A stretch of DNA of 64,000 bases from Mesorhizobium sp. 113-3-3. Its GTDB lineage: Bacteria > Pseudomonadota > Alphaproteobacteria > Rhizobiales > Rhizobiaceae. Positions 36,547-48,323 of this stretch are shown piece after piece; positions within the stretch are counted from its first letter, which is position 1; every line of letters begins with the position of its first letter. The DNA lies in assembly GCF_016756495.1 (NCBI RefSeq), contig NZ_AP023243.1, forward strand, positions 930,001 to 994,000, in the 5' to 3' direction. The translations under genes and the position numbers were made by a program. Below the pieces are notes generated by a model. The model was not told where the DNA came from. It made no database searches and saw only the letters and a list, made by a program, of their open reading frames with translations.

Positions 36547-36675
36547 GCAGCATCAACCCCAGCGCCCGACAAGTGAATCGCCTTATCTGGCGGAAACCCC
36601 AGCGCAAGCTTGCGCCTAATTGCGCGCTTCCCCTCAACATCGACAAGAAATTTCGCGGACATATCTCCATCCTAA

Positions 36676-38037
<1,362 letters not shown>

Positions 38038-38040
38038 GCC

Positions 38041-39054
38041 ATGCCGAGACGGACCATGATCGAGGCCATTCGCGACGCCATGGACGTGTCGATGGGGCGC
38101 GACGAGAAAGTCGTCGTGTTCGGCGAGGATGTCGGTTTCTTCGGCGGCGTCTTCCGCTGCACGCAGGGCCTGCAGGCCAAATACGGCAAGAGCCGCTGCT
38201 TCGACGCGCCGATCAATGAATCCGGCATTGTCGGCTCGGCCATCGGCATGGCCGCCTATGGCTTGAAGCCCTGCGTGGAAATTCAGTTTGCCGACTACAT
38301 GTACCCGGCCTACGACCAGCTGACCCAGGAAGCGGCACGCCTGCGCTACCGTTCGAACGGCGATTTCACCTGCCCGATCGTGGTGCGCATGCCGACCGGC
38401 GGCGGCATTTTCGGCGGCCAGACGCACAGCCAGAGCCCGGAAGCCTTGTTCACCCACGTCTCCGGCCTGAAGACCGTGGTGCCGTCCAACCCGCATGACG
38501 CCAAGGGGCTGCTGATCGCGGCGATCGAGGATCCCGATCCGGTGATCTTCCTTGAGCCGAAGCGGCTCTACAACGGCCCCTTCGACGGCCATCACGACCG
38601 GCCGGTGACGCCGTGGTCGAAGCATGAGCTCGGCGAGGTCGCCGACGGCCACTACACCGTGCCGCTCGGCAAGGCGGCGATCCGCAGGGCGGGCGCGGCG
38701 GTTACCGTGCTCGCCTACGGCACCATGGTTTATGTCGCCCAGGCCGCGGCCGAGGAGACCGGCATCGACGCCGAGATCATTGATCTCAGAACGCTGTTGC
38801 CGCTCGACCTCGACACAATCGTCGCTTCGGTCAAGAAGACCGGGCGCTGCGTCGTCGTGCATGAGGCGACGCTGACCTCGGGCTTCGGCGCCGAGCTGTC
38901 GGCGCTGGTGCAGGAAAACTGTTTTTATCATCTGGAGGCGCCGGTGGCGCGGGTCGCCGGCTGGGACACGCCCTATCCGCACGCGCAGGAATGGGACTAT
39001 TTCCCGGGGCCTGCCCGCGTCGGCCGCGCGCTGATTGAAACCATGGGAGCTTAA
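38041..39054 (+). CDS. bkdA2: Branched-chain 2-oxoacid dehydrogenase E1 beta subunit
   Basis: A 337-residue E1 beta subunit (transketolase-like pyrimidine-binding and C-terminal domains). FGEDVGFFGGVFRCTQGLQAKYGKSRCFDAPINESGIVG near the start and VVVHEATLTSGFGAELSAL near the end are typical. It forms the alpha2-beta2 E1 with bkdA1. Its stop is one base from the bkdB start. Confidence 0.94.
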   Translation: MPRRTMIEAIRDAMDVSMGRDEKVVVFGEDVGFFGGVFRCTQGLQAKYGKSRCFDAPINESGIVGSAIGMAAYGLKPCVEIQFADYMYPAYDQLTQEAARLRYRSNGDFTCPIVVRMPTGGGIFGGQTHSQSPEALFTHVSGLKTVVPSNPHDAKGLLIAAIEDPDPVIFLEPKRLYNGPFDGHHDRPVTPWSKHELGEVADGHYTVPLGKAAIRRAGAAVTVLAYGTMVYVAQAAAEETGIDAEIIDLRTLLPLDLDTIVASVKKTGRCVVVHEATLTSGFGAELSALVQENCFYHLEAPVARVAGWDTPYPHAQEWDYFPGPARVGRALIETMGA

Positions 39055-39055
39055 G

Positions 39056-40366
39056 ATGGGCGAACACATCATCAAGCTTCCCGATGTCGGCGAAGGCGTC
39101 GCCGAGGCCGAACTCGTCGAATGGCACGTCAAGGTCGGCGACATTGTGCGCGAGGACACGGTGCTTGCCGCCGTGATGACCGACAAGGCGACGGTCGAGA
39201 TCCCGTCGCCCGTCGATGGCGAGATCCTGTGGCTGGGCGCCGAGATCGGCGACACGGTAGCGATCGGCTCGCCCATCGTGCGGCTCAAAGTGCCGGGCGA
39301 GGGCAATGTGAAGCCGCAGGGCGGCGAGGCGGAAGCGGTCGCCGCCGAGCCACCGGCCAAGCTTCCGACACCGAAGCCCGAGGCCGCGCCGGTCGCGAAG
39401 ACCGCGCCAAAGGCCGCCGCTCCGGAAGCGAAATCTACGCCTACCGTTTCGAAAGACATCGGGAAAACGTTCGTTTCCGGCGCGCCGCGCCCGGAGGGTG
39501 AAAAGCCGCTGGCGTCGCCGGCCGTGCGGCTGCGGGCGAAGGAGGCCGGCATCGATCTCAGGCAAGTCGCGGGAAGCGGTCCGGCCGGGCGCATCGGCCA
39601 TGAGGACATCGAGGCTTTCCTGGCGCGCGGACCGCAGGTGGCCAAGGCTTCGGGTCTTGCCCGCAACGATGCGGTCGAGGACATCAAGGTGGTCGGCTTG
39701 CGGCGCAAGATCGCCGAGAAGATGACGCTGTCCAAGTCGCGCATCCCGCACATCACCTATGTCGAGGAGATCGACGTCACGGCACTCGAGGAGTTGCGCG
39801 CAGCGCTCAACAAGGAGAAGCGCGCGGACAGGCCGAAGCTGACGCTGCTGCCGTTCCTGATGCGGGCCATGGTCAAGGCGATATCAGACCAGCCGCAGCT
39901 CAATTCGCTGTTCGACGACGAGGCCGGCATCATCCACCAGCATGGCGGCATCCATATCGGCATCGCCGCGCAGACGCCGTCCGGGCTGGTGGTGCCTGTC
40001 GTCAAGCATGCCGAGGCGCGCGACATCTGGGATTGCGGCGCCGAGGTCAACAGGCTGGCCGAGGCGGCCAAGTCCGGCACGGCGACGCGGGACGAGCTCT
40101 CCGGCTCGACCATCACCATCACCTCGCTCGGCGCCATGGGCGGCATCGCGACCACGCCGGTCATCAACCATCCGGAAGTGGCGATCATCGGCGTCAACAA
40201 GATGATGGTGCGGCCGGTGTGGGACGGCACCCAGTTCATCCCGCGCAAGATGATGAACCTGTCGTCGAGTTTCGACCATCGGGTGATCGACGGCTGGGAC
40301 GCGGCGGTGTTCGTGCAGCGCATCAAGGCGCTGCTGGAAACGCCGGCGCTGATCTTTGTGGATTGA
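39056..40366 (+). CDS. bkdB: Branched-chain 2-oxoacid dehydrogenase E2 (dihydrolipoyl acyltransferase)
   Basis: A 436-residue E2 core. One lipoyl domain with lipoyl-lysine Lys44 (VMTDKATVEIPSP), an Ala/Pro/Lys-rich linker near residues 85-145, the peripheral-subunit-binding domain (ASPAVRLRAKEAGIDLRQV) and the catalytic domain ending with SSSFDHRVIDGWDAA, in which His is the general base. GGGAG before the ATG at 39056 fixes the start. The third gene of the bkd operon. Confidence 0.94.
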   Translation: MGEHIIKLPDVGEGVAEAELVEWHVKVGDIVREDTVLAAVMTDKATVEIPSPVDGEILWLGAEIGDTVAIGSPIVRLKVPGEGNVKPQGGEAEAVAAEPPAKLPTPKPEAAPVAKTAPKAAAPEAKSTPTVSKDIGKTFVSGAPRPEGEKPLASPAVRLRAKEAGIDLRQVAGSGPAGRIGHEDIEAFLARGPQVAKASGLARNDAVEDIKVVGLRRKIAEKMTLSKSRIPHITYVEEIDVTALEELRAALNKEKRADRPKLTLLPFLMRAMVKAISDQPQLNSLFDDEAGIIHQHGGIHIGIAAQTPSGLVVPVVKHAEARDIWDCGAEVNRLAEAAKSGTATRDELSGSTITITSLGAMGGIATTPVINHPEVAIIGVNKMMVRPVWDGTQFIPRKMMNLSSSFDHRVIDGWDAAVFVQRIKALLETPALIFVD

Positions 40367-40388
40367 GGCGATGAGAACGGTCGCAAGG

Positions 40389-40540
40389 TCCCCCTCACCC
40401 GGATTTCCAAGACCGAATTGCCAAGAGCAATTCGGGGCAATCCGACCTCTCCCCGAGGGGAGAGGAGGTCGTCGACGCCGGCGCCAGTCTCTTCTCCCCG
40501 CCGGGGAGAAGGTGGCCGCGAAGCGGTCGGATGAGGGGCC
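40389..40540. repeat. Palindromic intergenic repeat between bkdB and lpdV
   Basis: CCCCCTCACCCGGATTTCC ... CTCCCCGAGGGGAGAG ... TTCTCCCCGCCGGGGAGAAGGTGGCCGCGAAGCGGTCGGATGAGGGG in parts: the second family, related to 15563. It fills nearly all of the 197-bp gap, so E3 is separated from E1-E2 by a repeat. Confidence 0.75.
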
Positions 40541-40563
40541 TTCACCAAAATGAGCGTGCCAAG

Positions 40564-41958
<1,395 letters not shown>

Positions 41959-41965
41959 AGCGCTT

Positions 41966-42109
41966 ACCCTCCCCCTTGTGGGGAGGGTCGATCCGCGAAG
42001 CGGAGCGGGGTGGGGGTCTTGACCGATCGTCGGCGCTCACCCCCACCCCGTCCCGCAATCTCCGCTTCGCTCCGATTGCGAGCCGACCCTCCCCACAAGG
42101 GGGAGGGTG
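41966..42109. repeat. Palindromic intergenic repeat, third family
   Basis: ACCCTCCCCCTTGTGGGGAGGGT at one end and its inverted form at the other, each a hairpin by itself, with GCGAAGCGGAGCGGGGTGGGGG and CCCCCACCCCGTCCCGC inverted inside. It sits between the convergent lpdV and saccharopine dehydrogenase genes and may act as a two-way terminator. Confidence 0.75.
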
Positions 42110-42115
42110 AAGAGA

Positions 42116-43219
42116 TCAGCTCGCGAGCCGGCTTACCATCTCGTGCTGCGCATAGGCCCGTCCAAAACGATTGGCCAGGAATGCATCCAGAGCGATGTCT
42201 TCCTGCTTGACGAAACCGGTGGCCGGCAGGCTGCCGTCGGCCAGCATGTCGAGCACGGCGCAGATGCCGGACGCCGTGGTGATCTGGATGGCGCTGCGGA
42301 CCTGGCTGCCGACGCGCTGCGAATAGATCCTGTTGGCGTAGGTTTCCTGCAGCAGGCGGCCGTTGCGGCGGCCGGAGACGGTGACGAAGACGATGACCAC
42401 GTCCTGCAGCGTCGCCGGCAGAGCGCTCTCAAAGATGTCCTTCAGCACGTCGCGGCGGTGGCGCAAGCCGAGGTCGTTGAGCAGCGCCTTCATGATGGCG
42501 GCATGGCCGGGATAGCGGATGGTGCGGTAGTTCAGCGTGCGCACCTTGCCCTTCAGCGTCTCGGCCAGCGTGCCCAGGCCGCCCGAGGTGTTGAACGCCT
42601 CGTAGGTCACGCCGTCGAGCGAGAATTCCTCGCGCTCTTCCAGCGGCGGCACTTCGATCAGCTCGCCCTCGACGATCGCCTCGCAAGGCTCGCAATATTC
42701 GTTGATGACGCCGTCGGTGCTCCAGGTGAGGTTGTAGTTCAGCGCGTTGGACGGATACTGCGGCAAGGCGCCGACTCGCATGCGCACGCTTTCCAGCGAA
42801 TCGAAACGGCTGGCGAGGTCGTTGGCGACGATCGAGATGAAGCCCGGCGCCAGCCCGCATTGCGGGATGAAGGCGCTCTTGCCCGAACGCGCCAGTTCCT
42901 TGACGCGGCGGGTCGAGACGACGTCCTCGGTGAGATCGAGATAATGCACGCCCGCACTGGCCGCCGCTTCAGCGATGCGCGTGGTGAGATGGAAGGGAGC
43001 GGCGCTCAGCACCGCGAACTTGCCGGCGAGGGCTGCTTCCAGGGCGCCGGCGGCCGCGATGTCGAGTTCGAGCGTCTCGACGCCGGCCGGCACTTCGGCC
43101 GCGGCAAGCTGCGCCGCCGAGCGGTCGACGAGGGTGACGCGGTAGTCGCCGGTCGCGGCGAGCATTCCGGCGATGGTCGAGCCGATCTTGCCGGCTCCGA
43201 CGATAACGATGTTGTTCAT
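42116..43219 (-). CDS. Saccharopine dehydrogenase-family protein
   Basis: A 367-residue protein of the saccharopine dehydrogenase (NADP-binding, LYS9-like) family. Rossmann motif NIVIVGAGKIGSTIAGMLAATGDY at the N-terminus; later SAAPFHLTTRIAEAAASAGVHYLDLTED and PQCGLAPGFISIVANDLA are family hallmarks. Likely role: lysine degradation through saccharopine, forming glutamate and aminoadipate semialdehyde. The ATG at 43219 matches the family N-terminus; the frame is open to 43258. It is divergent from an Lrp/AsnC regulator. Related homospermidine or carboxynorspermidine enzymes share the fold, so the substrate is not certain. Confidence 0.85.
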   Translation of the reverse strand: MNNIVIVGAGKIGSTIAGMLAATGDYRVTLVDRSAAQLAAAEVPAGVETLELDIAAAGALEAALAGKFAVLSAAPFHLTTRIAEAAASAGVHYLDLTEDVVSTRRVKELARSGKSAFIPQCGLAPGFISIVANDLASRFDSLESVRMRVGALPQYPSNALNYNLTWSTDGVINEYCEPCEAIVEGELIEVPPLEEREEFSLDGVTYEAFNTSGGLGTLAETLKGKVRTLNYRTIRYPGHAAIMKALLNDLGLRHRRDVLKDIFESALPATLQDVVIVFVTVSGRRNGRLLQETYANRIYSQRVGSQVRSAIQITTASGICAVLDMLADGSLPATGFVKQEDIALDAFLANRFGRAYAQHEMVSRLAS

Positions 43220-43245
43220 GGTCACATACCCCTGCCAATTTCGAT

Positions 43246-43258
43246 TTGCTTTAAGCAA
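43246..43258. promoter_or_regulatory. Palindrome in the divergent saccharopine DH/Lrp gap, candidate Lrp site
   Basis: TTGCTT-T-AAGCAA, a perfect 13-bp palindrome 27 bases upstream of the saccharopine dehydrogenase start. AT-rich flanks. A plausible Lrp/AsnC operator. Confidence 0.4.
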
Positions 43259-43399
43259 TTCCCGGACGGAAACCGCTCCGCACTTGCTGGAATCGCTCGT
43301 GAATTGGCGGAATCATCGCAGCTTGCCTGTCGAAAAGAAGCGTGAAATCCTGCAGAATGAACCTTATCTTTAGTCGATCTGCCGAAGGGATTCGTCGAA

Positions 43400-43828
43400 A
43401 TGCTCAGCGAAGCCGAATACGCCCTGCTTTCCCTGCTGCGCTCCAACGCCCGCGCCTCGACGGCCGAACTGGCGCGCCAGCTCGGCGTGTCGCGCACCAC
43501 GGTGCAGAGCCGGATCGAGCGGCTGGAGCAGCGCGGCATCATATCGGGCTACGGCGTCAAGCTCTCCGCCGATTATGAGCAGGGGCTGGTCAGGGCGCAT
43601 GTGCTGCTCACCGTAACGCCCAAACTCGCCGACAAGGTGGTGCGGGCGCTGCAGGCGCTGCCTCCCGTGCGGACGCTGCATTCCGTCAGCGGCAATTTCG
43701 ACATGATCGTTGTCGTCGACGCGCCGTCGATCCGCGACCTCGACGCGCTGCTCGACCAGATCGGCGCCATGGATGGCGTGGAGCGGACCTCGTCGTCGAT
43801 CATCCTGTCGACGCGGATCGATCGGTGA
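43400..43828 (+). CDS. Lrp/AsnC-family transcriptional regulator
   Basis: A 142-residue regulator. The N-terminal helix-turn-helix is LLRSNARASTAELARQLGVSRTTVQSRIERLEQRGII; the C-terminal RAM (amino-acid-binding) domain runs from ~65 (VRAHVLLTVTP...GNFDMIVVVDAPSIRDLDALLDQI). It is divergent from the saccharopine dehydrogenase-like gene with a 180-bp shared gap, so it most likely controls that gene in response to lysine or a metabolite. It could also act on the bkd genes 1.4 kb away; that is less likely. Confidence 0.9.
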   Translation: MLSEAEYALLSLLRSNARASTAELARQLGVSRTTVQSRIERLEQRGIISGYGVKLSADYEQGLVRAHVLLTVTPKLADKVVRALQALPPVRTLHSVSGNFDMIVVVDAPSIRDLDALLDQIGAMDGVERTSSSIILSTRIDR

Positions 43829-43890
43829 GTTCCTTCTCCTTGTCCAAGCCAAGGGAGGACCGAGCCGCTCCCGGCTCGGTCCCATTCGCT

Positions 43891-44145
43891 CTATTTAGCC
43901 GGCTGGATGCTCGATGCCGCCAGCTTGCCGGCCTTGGTCGAATAGGTCACCATCACCTTCTCGCCGACCTTCAGCGTCTCGGCTTCGATGCCTTCCGGCA
44001 GGACGAAGGTCTTGCCGTCGGAAAGCGTGATCGAGTCGCCCTTCTTGTCGATGCTGGCAATGGTGCCGGTGGCCGCCTTGGCGAAAGCACCGGTCGAGGA
44101 TACGACGGCGAGTATCATTGCGGCTGCGATAGCTGATGTCTTCAT
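43891..44145 (-). CDS. DUF1344 small periplasmic protein
   Basis: An 84-residue secreted protein with a clear Sec signal peptide (MKTSAIAAAMILAVVSSTGAFA, cleaved near 22) and a short beta-rich domain, GTIASIDKKGDSITLSDGKTFVLPEG..., of the DUF1344 family common in rhizobia. The function is unknown. It lies 191 bases after the FtsX-type permease on the same strand. A GCTTAC-N6-GTAAGC palindrome 162 bases upstream suggests control by the two-component system encoded at 49061-51120. The same frame continues open upstream only by chance. Confidence 0.82.
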   Translation of the reverse strand: MKTSAIAAAMILAVVSSTGAFAKAATGTIASIDKKGDSITLSDGKTFVLPEGIEAETLKVGEKVMVTYSTKAGKLAASSIQPAK

Positions 44146-44306
44146 GGTCTTTCTTTCCCGTTTGACTTGGGTTGTGGAGCCGTTGGCTATTGCCAGGAGC
44201 GGCCCCGTTATCCCGGCCGTTTGGCCGCCGGATCTGTCTCTTCGTCTTGCTCTGCCGAGAGACAAAACGAGCTTAGGCCGTGGAGTTGTCGAGGGGCTGG
44301 CCGCAG

Positions 44307-44324
44307 GCTTACAAATGGGTAAGC
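44307..44324. promoter_or_regulatory. TTAC-N6-GTAA motif, site 1
   Basis: GCTTAC, six bases (AAATGG), GTAAGC: a perfect inverted repeat with 6-bp arms, upstream of the DUF1344 gene. The same (A/T)TAC-N6-GTAA pattern occurs at 49005 and 52498. Confidence 0.45.
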
Positions 44325-44336
44325 TCGTGTCCGGCC

Positions 44337-46988
44337 TCACAAGTCGCGCAGCTGTTCCGCCGCCTGTCCCGCCGATGGCCTGGCGGACCAGACGGCGACG
44401 GCCACCGAAGCGGCGACGAGACCGAGCATGACCGCCAGATAGAGCCAGGGGATCGACAGGGCTTCGGGTGGCGGATCGAAAACGCCGGTCAACAGCTTGA
44501 CCAGCATCCATGCCGTCAGCAGGCCCGAAAGCAGGCCGAACGTCATGCCGCCAATGAGGATCAGCAGACCTTCGCTCCACAGGAAGGCCGCGAGCTGAGG
44601 CGGTTTGGCGCCGATCGCGGCCAGGATGGCGAAAGGCCGGCGACGCTCGAAGAACCCCAGCGCCAGCATCAGCCCGGCGGCGGCCGCGGCCATGACGACC
44701 GCGAAGCCCAGTTCGATTGTCGTCAATCCGCCGAGATCGACCGCGGTCAGGCTCGAGCCGATGAGATGCGCCGCCTGGCCGATATCGGCCACCTTCATCG
44801 ACGGATCGGACGTGAGCACAGACGCAGCATGCCGCCCCAGCGCGGCAGGATCCGCCCTGGCTCGCATGAGCACGTATTCGGATGCATCGGAGCCGGTCAT
44901 CCGGGCCACATAGGCCGAATTGGCGACAAGGAAGGAATCCTTTGGCGCGGTCGGAAATTCGCGGGCGACGCCGATGAACCTGAAGGCCACGGGATGATAC
45001 TGGTGATCCCTGGCATCGATGAGCCGCAGGTTGATCGTATCGCCCTGCTGGAGCTGGAAATCCTGCACGGTCTCTTCGGACACCAGGACGCCGTCCGGTG
45101 TCGCGGCAAGCAGGGCGAGCGTGCCGGCGGCGCCGGCGCCACTGAAATAGGCGTCGGAAAGACCGGTGGCGCGTCCGATGCGGGCGGGATCGATGCCATA
45201 AAGGTCCTGCAGATCCGCGCCGACATAGGCAAAGCGATGCTGCATGGGCTCGGCCGCCGCCGCTTCGGGCAGCGAGGCGAGCGCCGCAAGGTGCGCTCCG
45301 GCCGGTCTGTCCGCCGTGCCGAAGACAGTGACGTCGGAGCCGTTCGTCAGCTCGGCGTCGATGCGCGCCTGGGCATTGTAGGTGGTGTTGAAGATGGCGG
45401 TCGACGTGGCGAAGGAGATGGCCAGCGCGGTCATCGCAATGCCGATCGTCAGCCGCCCCGCTTGCCGCGACAGGGCGGCCGATACAACGGGCGCCAGTGC
45501 TCCCGAGGCCGGGGCGACAATCATGCGCAGGAGCGCGCCATTGCGTGCGATGATCGTGGCCGACAGCCTGATCGTCAGCAACGCCATGCCAAGCCAGAAC
45601 AAGGCCGGCGAGACGAATGCCTTGTAGTCCACCGCTGTCGCCGCCACGCCTTCGGGCGCAAGCACGATCTGGTATCCGGTGCTCGCCGATTGCCAGAAGA
45701 ACAATCCCGCCGCGGCGAGCAGCAGCATGTCCAGCCACAAGCGCTGCCAGAGCGGCGCGCTCGGCCGGCTCACGGTCCGCCGCGCCGTGGTCACGCTCGC
45801 CCAGCGCGCGTCCCGCCAGGCCGGGTAGAGAAAGGCGATGAACCCGACCAGCAGCCCGAAGCAGGCGACAAGCAGCAATGTCGGCACGTTGACGCCAAGC
45901 CCTGCCATGAGACCTGGAACGATGATGGCAGCCAGCGATGCCGCGGCCATGCCAATCGCGGTGCCCGCGATGGCGGCGACGGCGGCTTCCGCGGCGGACA
46001 GCAACAGGATGGCCTTGGTCGTCGCGCCACGGACGCGAAGCAGCGCCTGCTCCGTGCGCCGGCGTGCCGCGCCGGACGCGGTGACGGCAAAGGTAAGCGC
46101 AACCGCCAGCGCGACGCCGGGCAGCCCGAGAAACAGGAACAGGACGGAGGCGTACAGCGCATCTTCGCGGACCGCCCCGAGGCGTGAACCGAGATTGTCG
46201 GCCACCAGAGCCTGGCCGGCGACCCGCGCCTCGAGATTGTGCCCGGCGGCGGTGACAAAAGTATAGGCCGTGACGGGATCCGGCGGCAGCGCCTCATGGG
46301 CAAGCCGCACATGCAATTGCAGGCGGGTGTCGGGGCGCGCCTTCTGCTGCGGATCGAACAATTGCCGCCAGGCTTCTTGCGGCAGGATGAGGACATTGTC
46401 GGGTGGCGCCTGTGGCGTTGCCTGGGGTGGCAGGCCGACAGCCTGGAACAAAGCGTCGGCGTCCGGAAGGTCGACCACGCCGGCAATCCTGACCTCCGCC
46501 GGCGGCAGACCGATCCGCTGGACCCAGACCGTGTCGCCGGGACCGACATGGAGGTTGGCGGCTGTCTGCTGGGCAATCAGCGCGCCGTCGAGGGTGCCGG
46601 AAAGCGGGCGAATCTCTGCCGGGAAATCGCTGGAATACCGGTTGTCGAAAGCAACCGCCTGGCCAGGCCCCGTGGTCTGGGTCGTGCCGCCGGTCCGTGC
46701 CTCGAAGCCGGCGACATCGGCATAGCGGACCCGATGCACGGCCTTGACCGGAGCAGCATCCGCCAGCGCCTTGCCGACGAGGTCGGGATCGGCACCGGAA
46801 ATCACCTGCACCTGCCAGTCAATTGGAACCGCCGACACGGCTCGGGCGGTCATCGATGCCCCGGCGTTGGCGAGGAAGAGCGTCATCGCCGCGAGCAGGG
46901 CGACCGTCAGCGCGATGCCGGCGGCGGCACCGGCCACGCGCAGGAAACGGCGGGCGAGCACTCCACGAATCCACAGCAGGACCATCAT
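44337..46988 (-). CDS. FtsX/MacB-type ABC exporter permease, two FtsX domains
   Basis: An 883-residue membrane protein with an N-terminal helix (RFLRVAGAAAGIALTVALLAAMTLF), a long periplasmic part, an FtsX block of three helices near residues 290-400, further helices near 430-520, a second periplasmic part, and a C-terminal FtsX block near 760-870. It resembles the duplicated permeases of lipoprotein or peptide exporters (COG0577/COG3127 kind). It overlaps the upstream ATPase gene by four bases. Substrate unknown; the neighbouring secreted protein and two ATPases suggest an envelope-related export or extraction task. Confidence 0.85.
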   Translation of the reverse strand: MMVLLWIRGVLARRFLRVAGAAAGIALTVALLAAMTLFLANAGASMTARAVSAVPIDWQVQVISGADPDLVGKALADAAPVKAVHRVRYADVAGFEARTGGTTQTTGPGQAVAFDNRYSSDFPAEIRPLSGTLDGALIAQQTAANLHVGPGDTVWVQRIGLPPAEVRIAGVVDLPDADALFQAVGLPPQATPQAPPDNVLILPQEAWRQLFDPQQKARPDTRLQLHVRLAHEALPPDPVTAYTFVTAAGHNLEARVAGQALVADNLGSRLGAVREDALYASVLFLFLGLPGVALAVALTFAVTASGAARRRTEQALLRVRGATTKAILLLSAAEAAVAAIAGTAIGMAAASLAAIIVPGLMAGLGVNVPTLLLVACFGLLVGFIAFLYPAWRDARWASVTTARRTVSRPSAPLWQRLWLDMLLLAAAGLFFWQSASTGYQIVLAPEGVAATAVDYKAFVSPALFWLGMALLTIRLSATIIARNGALLRMIVAPASGALAPVVSAALSRQAGRLTIGIAMTALAISFATSTAIFNTTYNAQARIDAELTNGSDVTVFGTADRPAGAHLAALASLPEAAAAEPMQHRFAYVGADLQDLYGIDPARIGRATGLSDAYFSGAGAAGTLALLAATPDGVLVSEETVQDFQLQQGDTINLRLIDARDHQYHPVAFRFIGVAREFPTAPKDSFLVANSAYVARMTGSDASEYVLMRARADPAALGRHAASVLTSDPSMKVADIGQAAHLIGSSLTAVDLGGLTTIELGFAVVMAAAAAGLMLALGFFERRRPFAILAAIGAKPPQLAAFLWSEGLLILIGGMTFGLLSGLLTAWMLVKLLTGVFDPPPEALSIPWLYLAVMLGLVAASVAVAVWSARPSAGQAAEQLRDL

Positions 46989-47667
46989 GCCGCTGCGGCC
47001 CCTGGCCGGCGGCCGGTAACGAGCCGGCCGTGATCCATCGTCCAGCGCGTCGCCATGCGGTTGGCCACGGCTTCGTCGTGCGTGGCAACCACCAGGGCGA
47101 TGTCGGTGCCGTCCAGGCGGTCGAGCACGACGTCGAAGAAGCGCAGCGCCGTCCGGCTGTCCAGCTGCCCGGTCGGCTCATCGGCCAGTACGAGTTTCGG
47201 ACCCATGGCCAGGGCGCGCGCCATGGCATGCGCTGGGCCTGGCCGCCGGACAGTTCCTCCGGCAGCTTGTCGCCGAGTGCGCCAAGACCGAACGATTGCA
47301 GAAGCGATGCCCCGATGTCGCCGGCGCCGGTATGCTCGCCGGCCAGCAGCATGGGCAGGCCGACATTCTGGACAGCGGTGAGGGCAGGGAACAGGCTGGG
47401 CGACTGGAACACGAAGCCGATCTGGCGCGGCCTCAGGGTCTCGAATGGACCCAGTGCGGGCCATTCGACGCTGCCGGCCGTCGGCCGGTCGAGGCCGCCA
47501 AGAATATGCAGCAGCGTCGTCTTGCCGCTGCCCGAAGGTCCGACGAGCGCGATCCGCGCGCCCGACGCGATCTCGCAGTCGACATCGCGCAGCACGCTGA
47601 TCCGGCCGGCGTTACCATCCCGGAAGTCCCGCCCGAGGCCCTTTGCGACGACGAGCGTTTCAGCCAC
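46985..47667 (-). pseudogene. ABC ATPase of the exporter, interrupted by a one-base frameshift
   Basis: A LolD/MacB-like ATPase in two frames. The first part, from the ATG at 47667, has Walker A GPSGSGKTT, the Q-loop FVFQSPSLFPALTAVQN and the signature LSGGQAQRM. It then loses frame. The second part resumes MARALAMGPKLVLADEPTGQLDSRTALRFF (Walker B) and ends at 46985. One base is missing at 47226-47227; adding a G there reads QRMAMARALAMG, as expected, and restores a 227-residue protein of normal length. It overlaps both neighbours by a few bases. Either a real inactivation or a homopolymer sequencing error. Confidence 0.85.
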
Positions 47668-48322
47668 GGACGATCCTCCCGTCCTTCAGCCTGACGATGC
47701 GATCGGCCCTCTGCGCCAACGCCTTGCTGTGGGTGGCCAGCAGCGTCGCCAGCCCGGCGTCGCGCCGCGCCTCGAAATGAGCGATCAGCCGGGATTCGGT
47801 CTCGCTGTCGACCTCCGCGGTCGGCTCGTCGGCAATCAGGATCGGCGGGTCGGCGGCCAGCGCCACGGCAAGGCCGGCGCGCGCCGTCTCGCCGCCGGAC
47901 AGCTCGGTCGGAAAAGCGCGGGCGCGATGCGCAAGGCCGACACTTTCCAGCAGGCTGGCCATTCGCCGGCCGTCCGGCTTGTTGGCCAGCAGCATCTGCA
48001 ATCGAAGGTTCTGCTCGACGTTCAGATGGCCAAACAGGTTTCCCGACTGCAGCAGAATGCCGAAGCTGGCGGCGCGAATGCGCGTGCGATGCGCCTCCGG
48101 TCGCCGGGTGAGCCGGATGCCGGCCACCTCGACATAGCCGCCATCCGGTTCGTCGAGGCCGGTCACGCAGGCCAGCAAGGTGGATTTGCCGCTGCCGGAA
48201 GGCCCGACCAGGGCGACGATCTCGCCGGCGGCCACGTAGAAACTGACGCCCCGCAAGGCGGCCGTCTCGTCGTCGCCTATATGGAAGAAGCGATAGATCT
48301 CATGCGCTTCCAACGCGTGCAT
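47660..48322 (-). CDS. ABC exporter ATP-binding protein (LolD/MacB-like)
   Basis: A 220-residue ABC ATPase: Walker A GPSGSGKST, Q-loop FGILLQSGNLFGHLNVEQN, signature LSGGETARAGLAVALAADP and Walker B ILIADEPTAEVDSE. It belongs to the same family as the frameshifted ATPase that follows, so the permease had two different ATPases in one operon. It starts one base after the secreted protein gene at 48324. The signature glutamine/arginine common in LolD (GGQQQR) is replaced by GGETAR, a slight departure. Confidence 0.88.
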   Translation of the reverse strand: MHALEAHEIYRFFHIGDDETAALRGVSFYVAAGEIVALVGPSGSGKSTLLACVTGLDEPDGGYVEVAGIRLTRRPEAHRTRIRAASFGILLQSGNLFGHLNVEQNLRLQMLLANKPDGRRMASLLESVGLAHRARAFPTELSGGETARAGLAVALAADPPILIADEPTAEVDSETESRLIAHFEARRDAGLATLLATHSKALAQRADRIVRLKDGRIVRG

Positions 48323-48323
48323 C

